Part shown: positions 41,379 to 49,636 of the stretch, one piece after another | Position numbering within the stretch: the stretch's first letter is position 1 | Layout of the letters: every line of letters starts with the position of its first letter | Source of the DNA: Thiomicrorhabdus cannonii | Lineage (GTDB): Bacteria > Pseudomonadota > Gammaproteobacteria > Thiomicrospirales > Thiomicrospiraceae | Direction: 5' to 3' | NCBI RefSeq assembly: GCF_013391695.1 | Contig: NZ_JACBGH010000005.1 | Span: forward strand, 124,001-188,000 | DNA length: 64,000 nucleotides | Position numbers and translations under genes: made by a program | Notes under the pieces: generated by a model | Seen by the model: only the letters and a program-made list of their open reading frames with translations | Databases searched by the model: none | What the model was told of the DNA's origin: nothing

Positions 41379-41454
41379 GGGGCTATAGCTCAGCTGGGAG
41401 AGCGCTACAATGGCATTGTAGAGGCCGGCGGTTCGATCCCGCCTAGCTCCACCA
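41379..41454 (+). tRNA. tRNA-Ala (GGC)
   Basis: 76-nt cloverleaf with acceptor GGGGCTA/TAGCTCC (one G-T pair), D-arm AGCTCAG, anticodon stem CTACA/TGTAG with anticodon GGC, T-arm GGTTCGATCCC and an encoded CCA. First gene of the array. Confidence 0.95.
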
Positions 41455-41520
41455 AAGTTGAAAAGTACCGTTTTAAAGTCAACAAAACGTGCTTGGATTG
41501 AGAAAATCAATCAACAATTT

Positions 41521-41596
41521 GTCCCGTTCGTCTAGAGGCCTAGGACACGGCCCTTTCACGGCTGTAACAGGGGTTCGACTCCCCTACGGGACGCCA
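41521..41596 (+). tRNA. tRNA-Glu (TTC), copy 1
   Basis: 76-nt cloverleaf, acceptor GTCCCGT/ACGGGAC, anticodon TTC in CCTTTCACGG, T-arm GGGTTCGACTCCC and encoded CCA. It is identical to the copies at 41852 and 42206. Confidence 0.96.
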
Positions 41597-41598
41597 TT

Positions 41599-41674
<76 letters not shown>

Positions 41675-41747
41675 AATTCCTATTGAATGATCTGAGTCTT
41701 CTAAATCATTCAATCAAGTTAGTGAACAGCTAACTTTACAATCCGAA

Positions 41748-41850
41748 ATTTAATCGGATTTTTCCTAAGGTTAAGGCGGAACGATGGAGTGTATAAATAA
41801 TACACGACTGAGTGACAACGCAAAGGTTAGGAAAAAATCCGGTTTAAATT
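41748..41850. repeat. About 100-bp palindromic element, copy 1
   Basis: Arms GGATTTTTCCTAA (41756-41768) and TTAGGAAAAAATCC (41827-41840), with outer ATTTAA/TTTAAAT pairing, flank a central GTGTAT/ATACAC inverted pair. The region between holds AAGGCGGA and GACAACGC. It lies just upstream of the second tRNA-Glu and resembles copy 2 at 42084. Confidence 0.7.
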
Positions 41851-41851
41851 T

Positions 41852-41927
41852 GTCCCGTTCGTCTAGAGGCCTAGGACACGGCCCTTTCACGGCTGTAACA
41901 GGGGTTCGACTCCCCTACGGGACGCCA
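41852..41927 (+). tRNA. tRNA-Glu (TTC), copy 2
   Basis: Identical in sequence to the first tRNA-Glu, including the encoded CCA. Part of a tandem duplication of the Glu-Gly pair. Confidence 0.96.
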
Positions 41928-41929
41928 TT

Positions 41930-42005
<76 letters not shown>

Positions 42006-42083
42006 AATTCCTATTGAATGACAAGAACGCTTATATGCAAATTCTGTCGTTTAATTTTTTAAATTTGGCACCAACACCAAATT

Positions 42084-42205
42084 TAAAACCGGTTTCGATT
42101 TGATTTTTCTTAAGGTCAAGGCGGAGAGAGGAAGTGTATAGGTTATACACGACCGAACGACAACGCAGAGATTAAGAAAAAGCATTCGAAATGCGTTCAA
42201 AATTT
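42084..42205. repeat. About 100-bp palindromic element, copy 2
   Basis: Arms TTTTTCTTAA (42104-42113) and TTAAGAAAAA (42172-42181), a central GTGTATA/TATACAC pair and the AAGGCGGA and GACAACGC blocks match copy 1. The arm sequences have changed in a compensated way, so the pairing is kept. It lies directly upstream of the third tRNA-Glu. Confidence 0.7.
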
Positions 42206-42281
42206 GTCCCGTTCGTCTAGAGGCCTAGGACACGGCCCTTTCACGGCTGTAACAGGGGTTCGACTCCCCTACGGGACGCCA
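42206..42281 (+). tRNA. tRNA-Glu (TTC), copy 3
   Basis: Third identical tRNA-Glu, with encoded CCA. It is not followed by a Gly copy and is the last gene of the array. A hairpin terminator follows 8 bases later. Confidence 0.96.
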
Positions 42282-42289
42282 TACTTAAA

Positions 42290-42316
42290 AGCCCACTTTA
42301 TTGTGGGCTTTTTTAT
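42290..42316 (+). terminator. Terminator of the tRNA array
   Basis: AGCCCAC (42290-42296) and GTGGGCT (42303-42309) enclose a 6-base loop and are followed by a T-run. Confidence 0.88.
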
Positions 42317-42502
42317 TTCTAGCCTTTCAATTTGCTCACTGCTACACTAAATCCCAACGCAACGCGTTTCCCTACCTACAACGTCGTAGTTTTCCATTCA
42401 AAAAATTAACCCATATCATGCAACTTTCTCACAATTGCAACATCCACTTGCAGTTGCTTGGATACAATGTGGGTTTAAAACCCTTCAAAATGGAGTATGT
42501 AG

Positions 42503-43951
42503 ATGGCACAAGCAGACATTGGTTTGATCGGCCTGGCCGTAATGGGGCAGAACCTGGTTCTCAATATGGCGGATCACGGTTTTAGCGTAGCGGTCTACAA
42601 CCGCAGCCGCGACAAAACAGACGAATTCCTCGCTGGCGAAGCCGCAAACAAGAGCATTATCGCCACCTACTCGTTGGAAGAACTGGTTAACAGCCTGCAA
42701 ACACCCCGTAAAGTAATGCTGATGGTCAAGGCGGGAGAGGTGGTCGACGCCTTTATCGAGCAGCTTGTGCCGCTACTGTCGCCAGGCGACATTATTATCG
42801 ATGGGGGCAACTCGCTTTATACCGACTCGACCCGCAGAACCGCAGAACTCAAGGAAAAAGGCCTCCTCTTCATCGGCACCGGTGTTTCCGGTGGCGAGGA
42901 GGGCGCGCGCCACGGTCCGTCGATTATGCCTGGCGGTAATCCTGAGGCGTGGCATGCCGTTAAACCGATCTTTCAGTCGATTGCCGCCAAGGCCGGCAAT
43001 GATCCTTGTTGCGACTGGGTAGGTGATGCAGGCGCCGGTCATTATGTCAAGATGGTACACAATGGCATCGAATACGGCGATATGCAACTGATTTCCGAGG
43101 CCTATCAGCTGATGCGTGAAGGCCTCGGCCTGAGTGCCGATGAGTGCCATGCGGTCTTTGCAGAATGGAACAAAGGCGTACTGGACTCCTATCTGATCGA
43201 GATCACGGCCGACATCCTCACTTTCAAAGATGAAGATGGCGAGCCGCTGATCGACAAAATCCTCGATGCCGCCGGTCAAAAGGGAACGGGCAAATGGACG
43301 GGGATCAGCTCTCTGGAAATGGGTATTCCACTGACCCTGATTACCGAATCGGTCTATGCACGCTGCCTTTCCGCACTCAAAGACGAGCGCATTGCGGCCG
43401 CGAAAATCTACCCCCACAAACCCAATACCATGACCGCAAACAAAGCCGTGATGCTCCAGGCGATTCATGACGCTTTATATGCCTCGAAGATCATCTCCTA
43501 CACCCAAGGCTATATGCTGATGCGCGAAGCCGCTAAAAACTTTGGCTGGCAGCTGAATTTCGGCGGTATCGCGCTGATGTGGCGCGGCGGCTGTATTATC
43601 CGCAGCACCTTTCTGGGAGAGATCAAACGCGCCTTTGACGAACAACCCGGCCTGCTCAATTTATTGCAGGACAGTTTCTTCGAACACGCCATCAAGCAGG
43701 CGGAAGCCAATTGGCGCAAAGCCCTTATTTTTGCCATCGAACAAGGCATTCCGACACCGGCTCTCAGTTCCGCACTGGCCTTTTTCGACGGTTATCGCTG
43801 TGCCAACGGCTCAGCGAATATGCTTCAGGCACAGCGCGACTATTTTGGTGCCCACACTTATGAACGCATTGACGCCCCCCGAGGCCATCGTTTCCATACC
43901 GACTGGATTCAATCCGGCGGCAACGTCAGCTCCACCAGTTACGAGGTGTAA
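42503..43951 (+). CDS. gnd: 6-phosphogluconate dehydrogenase (decarboxylating)
   Basis: Oxidises 6-phosphogluconate to ribulose-5-phosphate, CO2 and NADPH. The Rossmann motif GLIGLAVMGQNLVLNMADHG is at the N-terminus, the substrate site IGTGVSGGEEGARHGPSIMP in the middle, and the catalytic Lys region YVKMVHNGIEYGDMQLI follows. The all-helical C-terminal half is intact, including WRGGCIIRS and the final residues. 482 residues. A GGAG ribosome binding site precedes the ATG. It starts the gnd-zwf-pgl unit, only 3 bases before zwf, so the oxidative pentose phosphate genes are co-transcribed. Confidence 0.96.
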   Translation: MAQADIGLIGLAVMGQNLVLNMADHGFSVAVYNRSRDKTDEFLAGEAANKSIIATYSLEELVNSLQTPRKVMLMVKAGEVVDAFIEQLVPLLSPGDIIIDGGNSLYTDSTRRTAELKEKGLLFIGTGVSGGEEGARHGPSIMPGGNPEAWHAVKPIFQSIAAKAGNDPCCDWVGDAGAGHYVKMVHNGIEYGDMQLISEAYQLMREGLGLSADECHAVFAEWNKGVLDSYLIEITADILTFKDEDGEPLIDKILDAAGQKGTGKWTGISSLEMGIPLTLITESVYARCLSALKDERIAAAKIYPHKPNTMTANKAVMLQAIHDALYASKIISYTQGYMLMREAAKNFGWQLNFGGIALMWRGGCIIRSTFLGEIKRAFDEQPGLLNLLQDSFFEHAIKQAEANWRKALIFAIEQGIPTPALSSALAFFDGYRCANGSANMLQAQRDYFGAHTYERIDAPRGHRFHTDWIQSGGNVSSTSYEV

Positions 43952-43954
43952 GTC

Positions 43955-45457
43955 ATGAGCGAAACTACCGCTTGCACCTATGTGATTTTCGGCGCGACGG
44001 GCAACCTGTCACTCACCAAACTCATGCCGGCCTTTTACCACCTCGAAACCGAAGGGCGCCTGGCTCCCGGGATGAAAATCATCGCGATCGGGCGCCGTGA
44101 GTGGGACGACGCGCAATGGCTGGAAACGGTCGAAGAATCGGTCAGCAAAGCTGCCAGAGGCGGGCTGGAAGGCGGTGCGTTTGCTCGCTTTTCGGAACGC
44201 ATGCGCTACTTCAAAATGGACACGGGAGAAAGCCAAAGTTATGAAGCCTTAAATGACTTCATTAAAACCAACGGCTTCTCAAACAACATCGCCTTTTATC
44301 TGTCGATGAGCCCCTCTGATTTCGGCGTGGTCATCAAAAATCTCGGCGACACCCGGCTTTTGGACGAATCCAACGGCTGGAAAAGGGTGGTGCTGGAAAA
44401 ACCTTTCGGCTACGACATGGAGTCCGCCAAGGCCTTGCAACATCAGCTGAACCGTTACCTGCAGGAAGAGCAGACCTATCGCATCGACCACTACCTGGGC
44501 AAAGGCATGGTGCAGAACCTGATGGTGTTCCGTTTTGCGAATATTCTGATGGAACCGCTGTGGAACCGTAATTACATTGACCACATCCAGATCACCCACG
44601 CCGAAGACCGCGCGGTGGGAACCCGCGCCGGCTATTATGACCACAGCGGCGCGATGCGCGACATGATTCAAAGCCATCTGTTACAGCTCTTGGCCCTGAT
44701 CGCCATGGAGCCGCCGGCGTCGATGGATGCCGAAGCACTGCGTGACGAAAAGGTCAAATTGCTAAAATCCATCCGCCCGATCAACCGCAAGAACGCCAGC
44801 GCTCAATCTTTCCGCGCCCAATATGCGGAAGGCGAAATCAACGGCAAAACGGTTAAGGCCTATTTGGACGAACCCGGCGTCGCGCCCGACAGCGTCACCG
44901 AAACCTATGCGGCCTTGAAACTCTATATCGACAACTGGCGTTGGGAAGGGGTGCCGTTTTACCTGCAAACCGGCAAAAACATGCCGAAAACGCAAACCCT
45001 GATCTCCATTTGTTTCAAACATCCGCCGCAGCAGTTTTTCAAAGCCACTCAGGTCAAGAAGATCGAGCCAAACTGGATTGTTTTCAGCATTCAGCCCGAA
45101 GAACACATCAAGGTAGAAATGACCGCCAAACAGCCCGGTCTCGAAATCAATACCCGCCAGATCAGTCTGGACGCCAGCCTGTGTCACAGCGGCGGCGGTT
45201 TCCACAACGATGCCTACGAAGAACTGTTGCTGGACGTCATCAAAGGCGACCGTTCGCTGTTTTTGCGCTATGACGAGGTCAAAGCGGCGTGGAATGTGGT
45301 GGATCCGGTCATCCAAACCTGGGCGTCCAATACCGGTTTTATCGAAACCTATGCTGCCGGCACCTGGGGACCCAAGGATTCCGACAAGCTGTTTGACCAG
45401 CCCGGCCAAGGGTGGCGCTACCATATTGAACCGGTCAAGAAGGGCACTTGTGAGTAA
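43955..45457 (+). CDS. zwf: Glucose-6-phosphate 1-dehydrogenase
   Basis: Oxidises glucose-6-phosphate to 6-phosphogluconolactone with NAD(P). The nucleotide-binding motif IFGATGNLSLTKLMPAFYHL is at the N-terminus. The active-site signature RIDHYLGKGMVQNLMVFRFAN contains the conserved His-Tyr pair, and EKPFGYDMESAK is also typical. In most enzymes the segment reads DHYLGKE; here Gly-Met replaces the residues after the Lys. 500 residues is normal. It overlaps pgl by 8 bases. Confidence 0.95.
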   Translation: MSETTACTYVIFGATGNLSLTKLMPAFYHLETEGRLAPGMKIIAIGRREWDDAQWLETVEESVSKAARGGLEGGAFARFSERMRYFKMDTGESQSYEALNDFIKTNGFSNNIAFYLSMSPSDFGVVIKNLGDTRLLDESNGWKRVVLEKPFGYDMESAKALQHQLNRYLQEEQTYRIDHYLGKGMVQNLMVFRFANILMEPLWNRNYIDHIQITHAEDRAVGTRAGYYDHSGAMRDMIQSHLLQLLALIAMEPPASMDAEALRDEKVKLLKSIRPINRKNASAQSFRAQYAEGEINGKTVKAYLDEPGVAPDSVTETYAALKLYIDNWRWEGVPFYLQTGKNMPKTQTLISICFKHPPQQFFKATQVKKIEPNWIVFSIQPEEHIKVEMTAKQPGLEINTRQISLDASLCHSGGGFHNDAYEELLLDVIKGDRSLFLRYDEVKAAWNVVDPVIQTWASNTGFIETYAAGTWGPKDSDKLFDQPGQGWRYHIEPVKKGTCE

Positions 45458-46166
45458 GTCGGCTGCCTTACCCGCGAATTGGCGGCTTTTCGCCACCGCA
45501 GACGAAGTGGCGGAGTTTGCTGTTTCCCGAATGATCGCTTGCGCAAATGAGGCGATTCAAAAACGCAATGCCTTTCATCTGGTGACAGCCGGCGGTACCA
45601 CACCGATGAGCATCTACACAAAATTAGCCGCACTGCAGCACGCCACCGACTGGCATAAATGGCACATTTATATGGGCGATGAACGCTGCCTGCCTGCGGA
45701 GCATGCCGAGCGCAACAGTTTGGCGATTGCCGAGGCGTGGCTTAATCAGAGCCCCATTCCGAACCCACAAATACATTATATGGCGGCCGAGAAAGGGGCG
45801 CTGCAAGCGGCCAAGGAATATGCTCCGCTTGTTAGAAACAGGCAATTTGACATGGTCCTGCTCGGCATGGGTGAGGACGGCCATACCGCCAGCCTCTTTC
45901 CCGGTCACGATCACAGTCAGGAAGCCAAAGACGCGATTACCGGACGCTGGGTGCAGTGTGAATTTAATTCGCCCAAACCGCCGGCTGAACGAGTGACCCT
46001 CTCTGCAGAAAGTCTCTCCAACTGCCGACACCTGTTAAAACTGATTACCGGCAAGGGCAAACGGCAGGCCGTGACAAAATGGCTGGCAGGCGAAACCCTG
46101 CCGATCAGCGAGATCAACGGTGCACAAACCTCAGTGCTTCTGAGCCAGGAGAGCCTGCCGGAATAA
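45450..46166 (+). CDS. pgl: 6-phosphogluconolactonase
   Basis: Hydrolyses 6-phosphogluconolactone, linking zwf and gnd. The 238 residues match the DevB-type lactonase: LVTAGGTTPMSIYTKLA near the start, HIYMGDERCLPAEHAERNS, and LLGMGEDGHTASLFPGH with the catalytic His. The GTG start at 45450 overlaps the last codons of zwf, so translation is probably coupled. A longer frame beginning inside zwf is an artefact. Confidence 0.93.
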   Translation: MSKSAALPANWRLFATADEVAEFAVSRMIACANEAIQKRNAFHLVTAGGTTPMSIYTKLAALQHATDWHKWHIYMGDERCLPAEHAERNSLAIAEAWLNQSPIPNPQIHYMAAEKGALQAAKEYAPLVRNRQFDMVLLGMGEDGHTASLFPGHDHSQEAKDAITGRWVQCEFNSPKPPAERVTLSAESLSNCRHLLKLITGKGKRQAVTKWLAGETLPISEINGAQTSVLLSQESLPE

Positions 46167-46202
46167 CATGCTGCCATCGCGGCAAATCAAGACAAAAGGG
46201 GT

Positions 46203-46218
46203 GGCCTGTTGAGTTTTT
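46203..46218 (-). repeat. Partial dispersed repeat after pgl
   Basis: GGCCTGTTGAGTTTTT matches the last ten bases and the T-tract of the repeat's reverse form; the ACCC end is missing. It lies between the convergent pgl and relA genes. Confidence 0.5.
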
Positions 46219-46222
46219 CAAC

Positions 46223-48376
46223 TTAGATTTTGGTGATGCTCGCCGACTCCACATTCTGAATGCGTTCGATATTATCCAATACATCCCCCAGTTGGGTGCC
46301 CGACTCGATTTCAAGCGTCAGCTTCATCGTGACCGTGCGTTCCTGGCTATCGGTATGGGTTTGCGAATCGATCAGGTTGATATCCATATCGGTCAAAGCG
46401 CCCATCACATCGCGCAGCAAACCTTTGCGGTCAAAGGCGCTGATAGACAATTCCGCGGTAAAGCCTTGCGGCTCCTGCTCGACATAGCTCCAGGAAACCT
46501 CAATCAAACGACGCAGATCTTCGTGCGACAAGTTGAGAATATTCGGACAATCGCTGCGATGCACTGTAATCCCGCGACCGCGGGTGACGAACCCGACAAT
46601 ATCATCGCCTTTTTGCGGCTGGCAGCAGGGCGCCAAATGCGTCCTCAACTGCGATGCGCCGACCACATACACCGGTTTATCGCCCGCAACCGCTTCTTGT
46701 TTGGGAGGCTGGATTACAGGCGGCTTGGAGGCAAAACTCTTTTGTTGCGGTTTGATGCGATCCTGAATCGCAGCGGCCAATTGACGCTCGTTGATCTGCC
46801 CTTTGCCGATCGCCTCGAACAGTTCATTTTCGTCAAGTACCCTGAAGCGTTCCAGCACATCAGACGCCTTGACCGTATGCGCGTGCAAGCGTTTGATTTC
46901 GCGGGAGAACACGTTTTCACCGGCCTGGATATTTTGCGCCCGATTCTGTTTGTTAAACCAGTTTTTAACCTTATTGCGTGCACTGCTGCTATTGAGGTAA
47001 CCGAGGTTGGGGTTCAACCAGTTGCGGCTCGGCGTGCCGTTCTTCGTCGACAAGATTTCCACCTTGTCGCCGGTTTTCAGCTGCGTGGACAGGGGTTGTA
47101 TGCGGCCGTTGATCTTGGCGCCGCGACAGCCATGCCCCAGTTCGGTATGGATACTGTAAGCAAAATCGAGCGGCGTTGAACCCTGGCGCAAAGTGATAAT
47201 GTCATTGGTCGGCGTCAGCACATATATATGCTGGCTCTGCAGTTCGGTGCTGATCTCCTTGAAAACGTCCGGATCATCGCTGTTTTCCAGCATCTGACGG
47301 ACATTGGCGATGCTTTTCTCAAGATTCTTATCAATCCCTTTAGCGCCTTCTTTGTAGAGCCAATGCGCCGCGACACCAAACTCGGCGTAGTGATGCATAT
47401 CGAAGGTGCGAATCTGGATTTCGACCGTTTTGCCTTCAGGTCCGATAATCACCGTATGAATAGACTGATAGCCGTTATCCTTGGGCGTGGTGATATAGTC
47501 GTCGAATTCGTCTTTAATGTAATTCCAATGGCTATGGATCAGCCCCAGAACCTCATAGCAGTCACGCACCGTATCCACATAAATGCGCACGGCGCGCAGA
47601 TCATATAGCTCATCGATCGGCAACTGCTTGCGGCGCATTTTCTTCCAGATGCTGTAAATGTGCTTGGGCCTGCCGCTGATTTTGGCCTTGATGTGCTGCG
47701 AATCCAGCAAGGTTTTCAGAATATCGATCACCGATGCGATATAGGCTTCGCGCCCGCCGCGCTTGGAATCCAGCTGGCTGGCAATATCTTTATATTCCTC
47801 GGGATAGAGGTAACGGAAGGAGAGGTCTTCCAGCTCCCATTTGAGCTGGGCGATCCCCAAACGATTGGCCAGAGGAGAAAAAATCAGCTGCGTCTCTTCC
47901 GAAATCTGCTTGCGTACCGCCGGTTCCTCGAATTTCAGATGACGCAAACGTGCAACGCGATACGCCAGCTTGACGATCATAATGCGGATGTCAGTCGTCA
48001 TCGCCAGCAACATCTGACGAAGGCGCTCGTGCTGCACATCCGAACGGTTGGAAACATCCAGTTCTTTAAACTGATTTAAACGGCGAATCCCCTTGACCAG
48101 CTCGGCCGAGGCATGCCCAAAATACTTTTCGATATAGGCATCATCGTAGAAATCCTCTACATTCGCATCGCTCAGCAGGGTGGCCACCAAGGTGTCGGCA
48201 TCCACTTTTACCGCCGAAAGAATCAGGGCGACATCCACACTTCTGACAAAACTCTTTTCAGGCAAACTCTGCGCTTCTATGGCGATTTTGCAGGCCAGCT
48301 GGCATCTTTCCAACTGCGTTCCGCTGAGTGCGTCTGCCTTAAAAAGTTGATTAAAAAGTTCGGATGGTTGAGTCAT
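46223..48376 (-). CDS. relA: GTP pyrophosphokinase RelA
   Basis: Ribosome-associated (p)ppGpp synthetase of the stringent response. The N-terminal pseudo-hydrolase region has lost the HD pair: the position equivalent to the His-Asp motif reads VATLLSDANVED. The synthetase domain is intact (GRPKHIYSIWKKMRRK, YDLRAVRIYVDTV, DNGYQSIHTVIIGPEGKTVE). TGS (YVLTPTNDIITLRQGSTPLDFAYSIHTELGHGCRGAKING), zinc-finger and ACT domains follow. 717 residues. This makes it the monofunctional RelA type, so a separate SpoT is expected elsewhere. It works with the DksA in this window. Confidence 0.94.
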   Translation of the reverse strand: MTQPSELFNQLFKADALSGTQLERCQLACKIAIEAQSLPEKSFVRSVDVALILSAVKVDADTLVATLLSDANVEDFYDDAYIEKYFGHASAELVKGIRRLNQFKELDVSNRSDVQHERLRQMLLAMTTDIRIMIVKLAYRVARLRHLKFEEPAVRKQISEETQLIFSPLANRLGIAQLKWELEDLSFRYLYPEEYKDIASQLDSKRGGREAYIASVIDILKTLLDSQHIKAKISGRPKHIYSIWKKMRRKQLPIDELYDLRAVRIYVDTVRDCYEVLGLIHSHWNYIKDEFDDYITTPKDNGYQSIHTVIIGPEGKTVEIQIRTFDMHHYAEFGVAAHWLYKEGAKGIDKNLEKSIANVRQMLENSDDPDVFKEISTELQSQHIYVLTPTNDIITLRQGSTPLDFAYSIHTELGHGCRGAKINGRIQPLSTQLKTGDKVEILSTKNGTPSRNWLNPNLGYLNSSSARNKVKNWFNKQNRAQNIQAGENVFSREIKRLHAHTVKASDVLERFRVLDENELFEAIGKGQINERQLAAAIQDRIKPQQKSFASKPPVIQPPKQEAVAGDKPVYVVGASQLRTHLAPCCQPQKGDDIVGFVTRGRGITVHRSDCPNILNLSHEDLRRLIEVSWSYVEQEPQGFTAELSISAFDRKGLLRDVMGALTDMDINLIDSQTHTDSQERTVTMKLTLEIESGTQLGDVLDNIERIQNVESASITKI

Positions 48377-48568
48377 GTAACGTCTTTTTCGGAGTTAACG
48401 GGCTAAGTTCAAACCCGTATTTTATAACCTTATGCAATCCTTGCCAGCTTTTTTACAAAGCCCGTGTTTTACAAAAAGGACGCCGCCGACATATTGAAAC
48501 GACCAAACGCCAAATAAAGGTTATAATTAACCGTTGTTATTGTCTCTCTGCAACCGATTACGAACCAC

Positions 48569-49636
48569 ATGAATCCCATCACATCCTCCTCTAAAAACCC
48601 GCCGGAAAACAGCGCCCGCCATTTCAGCGTCGCACCAATGCTGGACTGGACTGACCGCCATTGCCGTTATTTCCATCGCCAACTCTCCCAAAACGCCTGG
48701 CTCTACTCTGAAATGGTCACCACCGGCGCCTTGATTTACGCCAATGATCTGCCGCGTTTTTTAGGCCACAGCGAGGAAGAGGCGCCGGTGGTGCTGCAAC
48801 TGGGCGGCAGCGATTTCAAGGATTTGGCCACCTGCAGCCGATTCGGAGAGGAGTGGGGCTATTCGGAGATCAACCTGAATGTGGGCTGCCCCAGCGACCG
48901 CGTGCAGAACAATATGATCGGCGCTTGTCTGATGGGCCATCCGCAGATCGTGGCTGATGTCGTCAAAGCCATGAAAGATGCGGTGAATGATATTCCCGTC
49001 ACGGTCAAATGCCGCATCGGCATTGATGATCAGGAAGAATTTACGCTGCTTGAAGATTTTGTCGGCAAAATTGAACAGGCCGGGGTGGATGGTGTCATTA
49101 TCCATGCACGCAAGGCTTGGCTGCAGGGACTTTCACCCAAGGAAAACCGCGAAATCCCGCCATTACAGTATGACTGGGTACACCGCATCAAGGCGTCATT
49201 TCCCGATCTTTCGGTGGCTATCAACGGCGGGATTAAATCGCCGCAAGAAGGACTTAAGCATCTGCAACGCTATGACGGCCACCCGCCGCTAGACGGCGTG
49301 ATGCTGGGGCGCGCCGTTTACGAACAACCTTATCTGTTGAGCGAGGTGGACGCACTCTATTACCACCAGGATACTACGCCACCAACCCGCTATGAAGTGC
49401 TGCAGGCAATGCTGCCTTATATCGAAAACCACCTTCAAGCCGGCGGCAAACTAATTCAAATCACCCGCCACATGCTCGGTCTGTTCCACGGCTTACCGGG
49501 CGGCAGACTATGGCGCCGCCACCTTTCACAAAACGCCTTCAAAAAAGAGGCGGGCATCGACGTGGTGGAGCAGGCCTACCGACTGGTAGAGGAAGAGATG
49601 CAACGCATGGAAGAGAGGTTGAATCCACCCGCATGA
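48569..49636 (+). CDS. dusA: tRNA-dihydrouridine(20/20a) synthase DusA
   Basis: FMN-dependent enzyme reducing uridines 20 and 20a in the tRNA D-loop. The N-terminal FSVAPMLDWTDRHCRYFHRQ, the catalytic Cys in INLNVGCPSDRVQ, VTVKCRIGIDD and VIIHARKAWLQGLSPKENRE are the DusA signatures. 355 residues, slightly longer than the 330-345 usual, with a variable C-terminal tail. Divergent from relA. Its stop overlaps the xseA start (ATGA), implying coupling. Confidence 0.93.
   Translation: MNPITSSSKNPPENSARHFSVAPMLDWTDRHCRYFHRQLSQNAWLYSEMVTTGALIYANDLPRFLGHSEEEAPVVLQLGGSDFKDLATCSRFGEEWGYSEINLNVGCPSDRVQNNMIGACLMGHPQIVADVVKAMKDAVNDIPVTVKCRIGIDDQEEFTLLEDFVGKIEQAGVDGVIIHARKAWLQGLSPKENREIPPLQYDWVHRIKASFPDLSVAINGGIKSPQEGLKHLQRYDGHPPLDGVMLGRAVYEQPYLLSEVDALYYHQDTTPPTRYEVLQAMLPYIENHLQAGGKLIQITRHMLGLFHGLPGGRLWRRHLSQNAFKKEAGIDVVEQAYRLVEEEMQRMEERLNPPA
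49074..49085 (+). repeat. Near-exact dispersed 12-mer inside dusA
   Basis: AACAGGCCGGGG matches the repeat except for the last base. It encodes the EQAGVD stretch, and is a single unpaired copy in coding sequence. Confidence 0.5.
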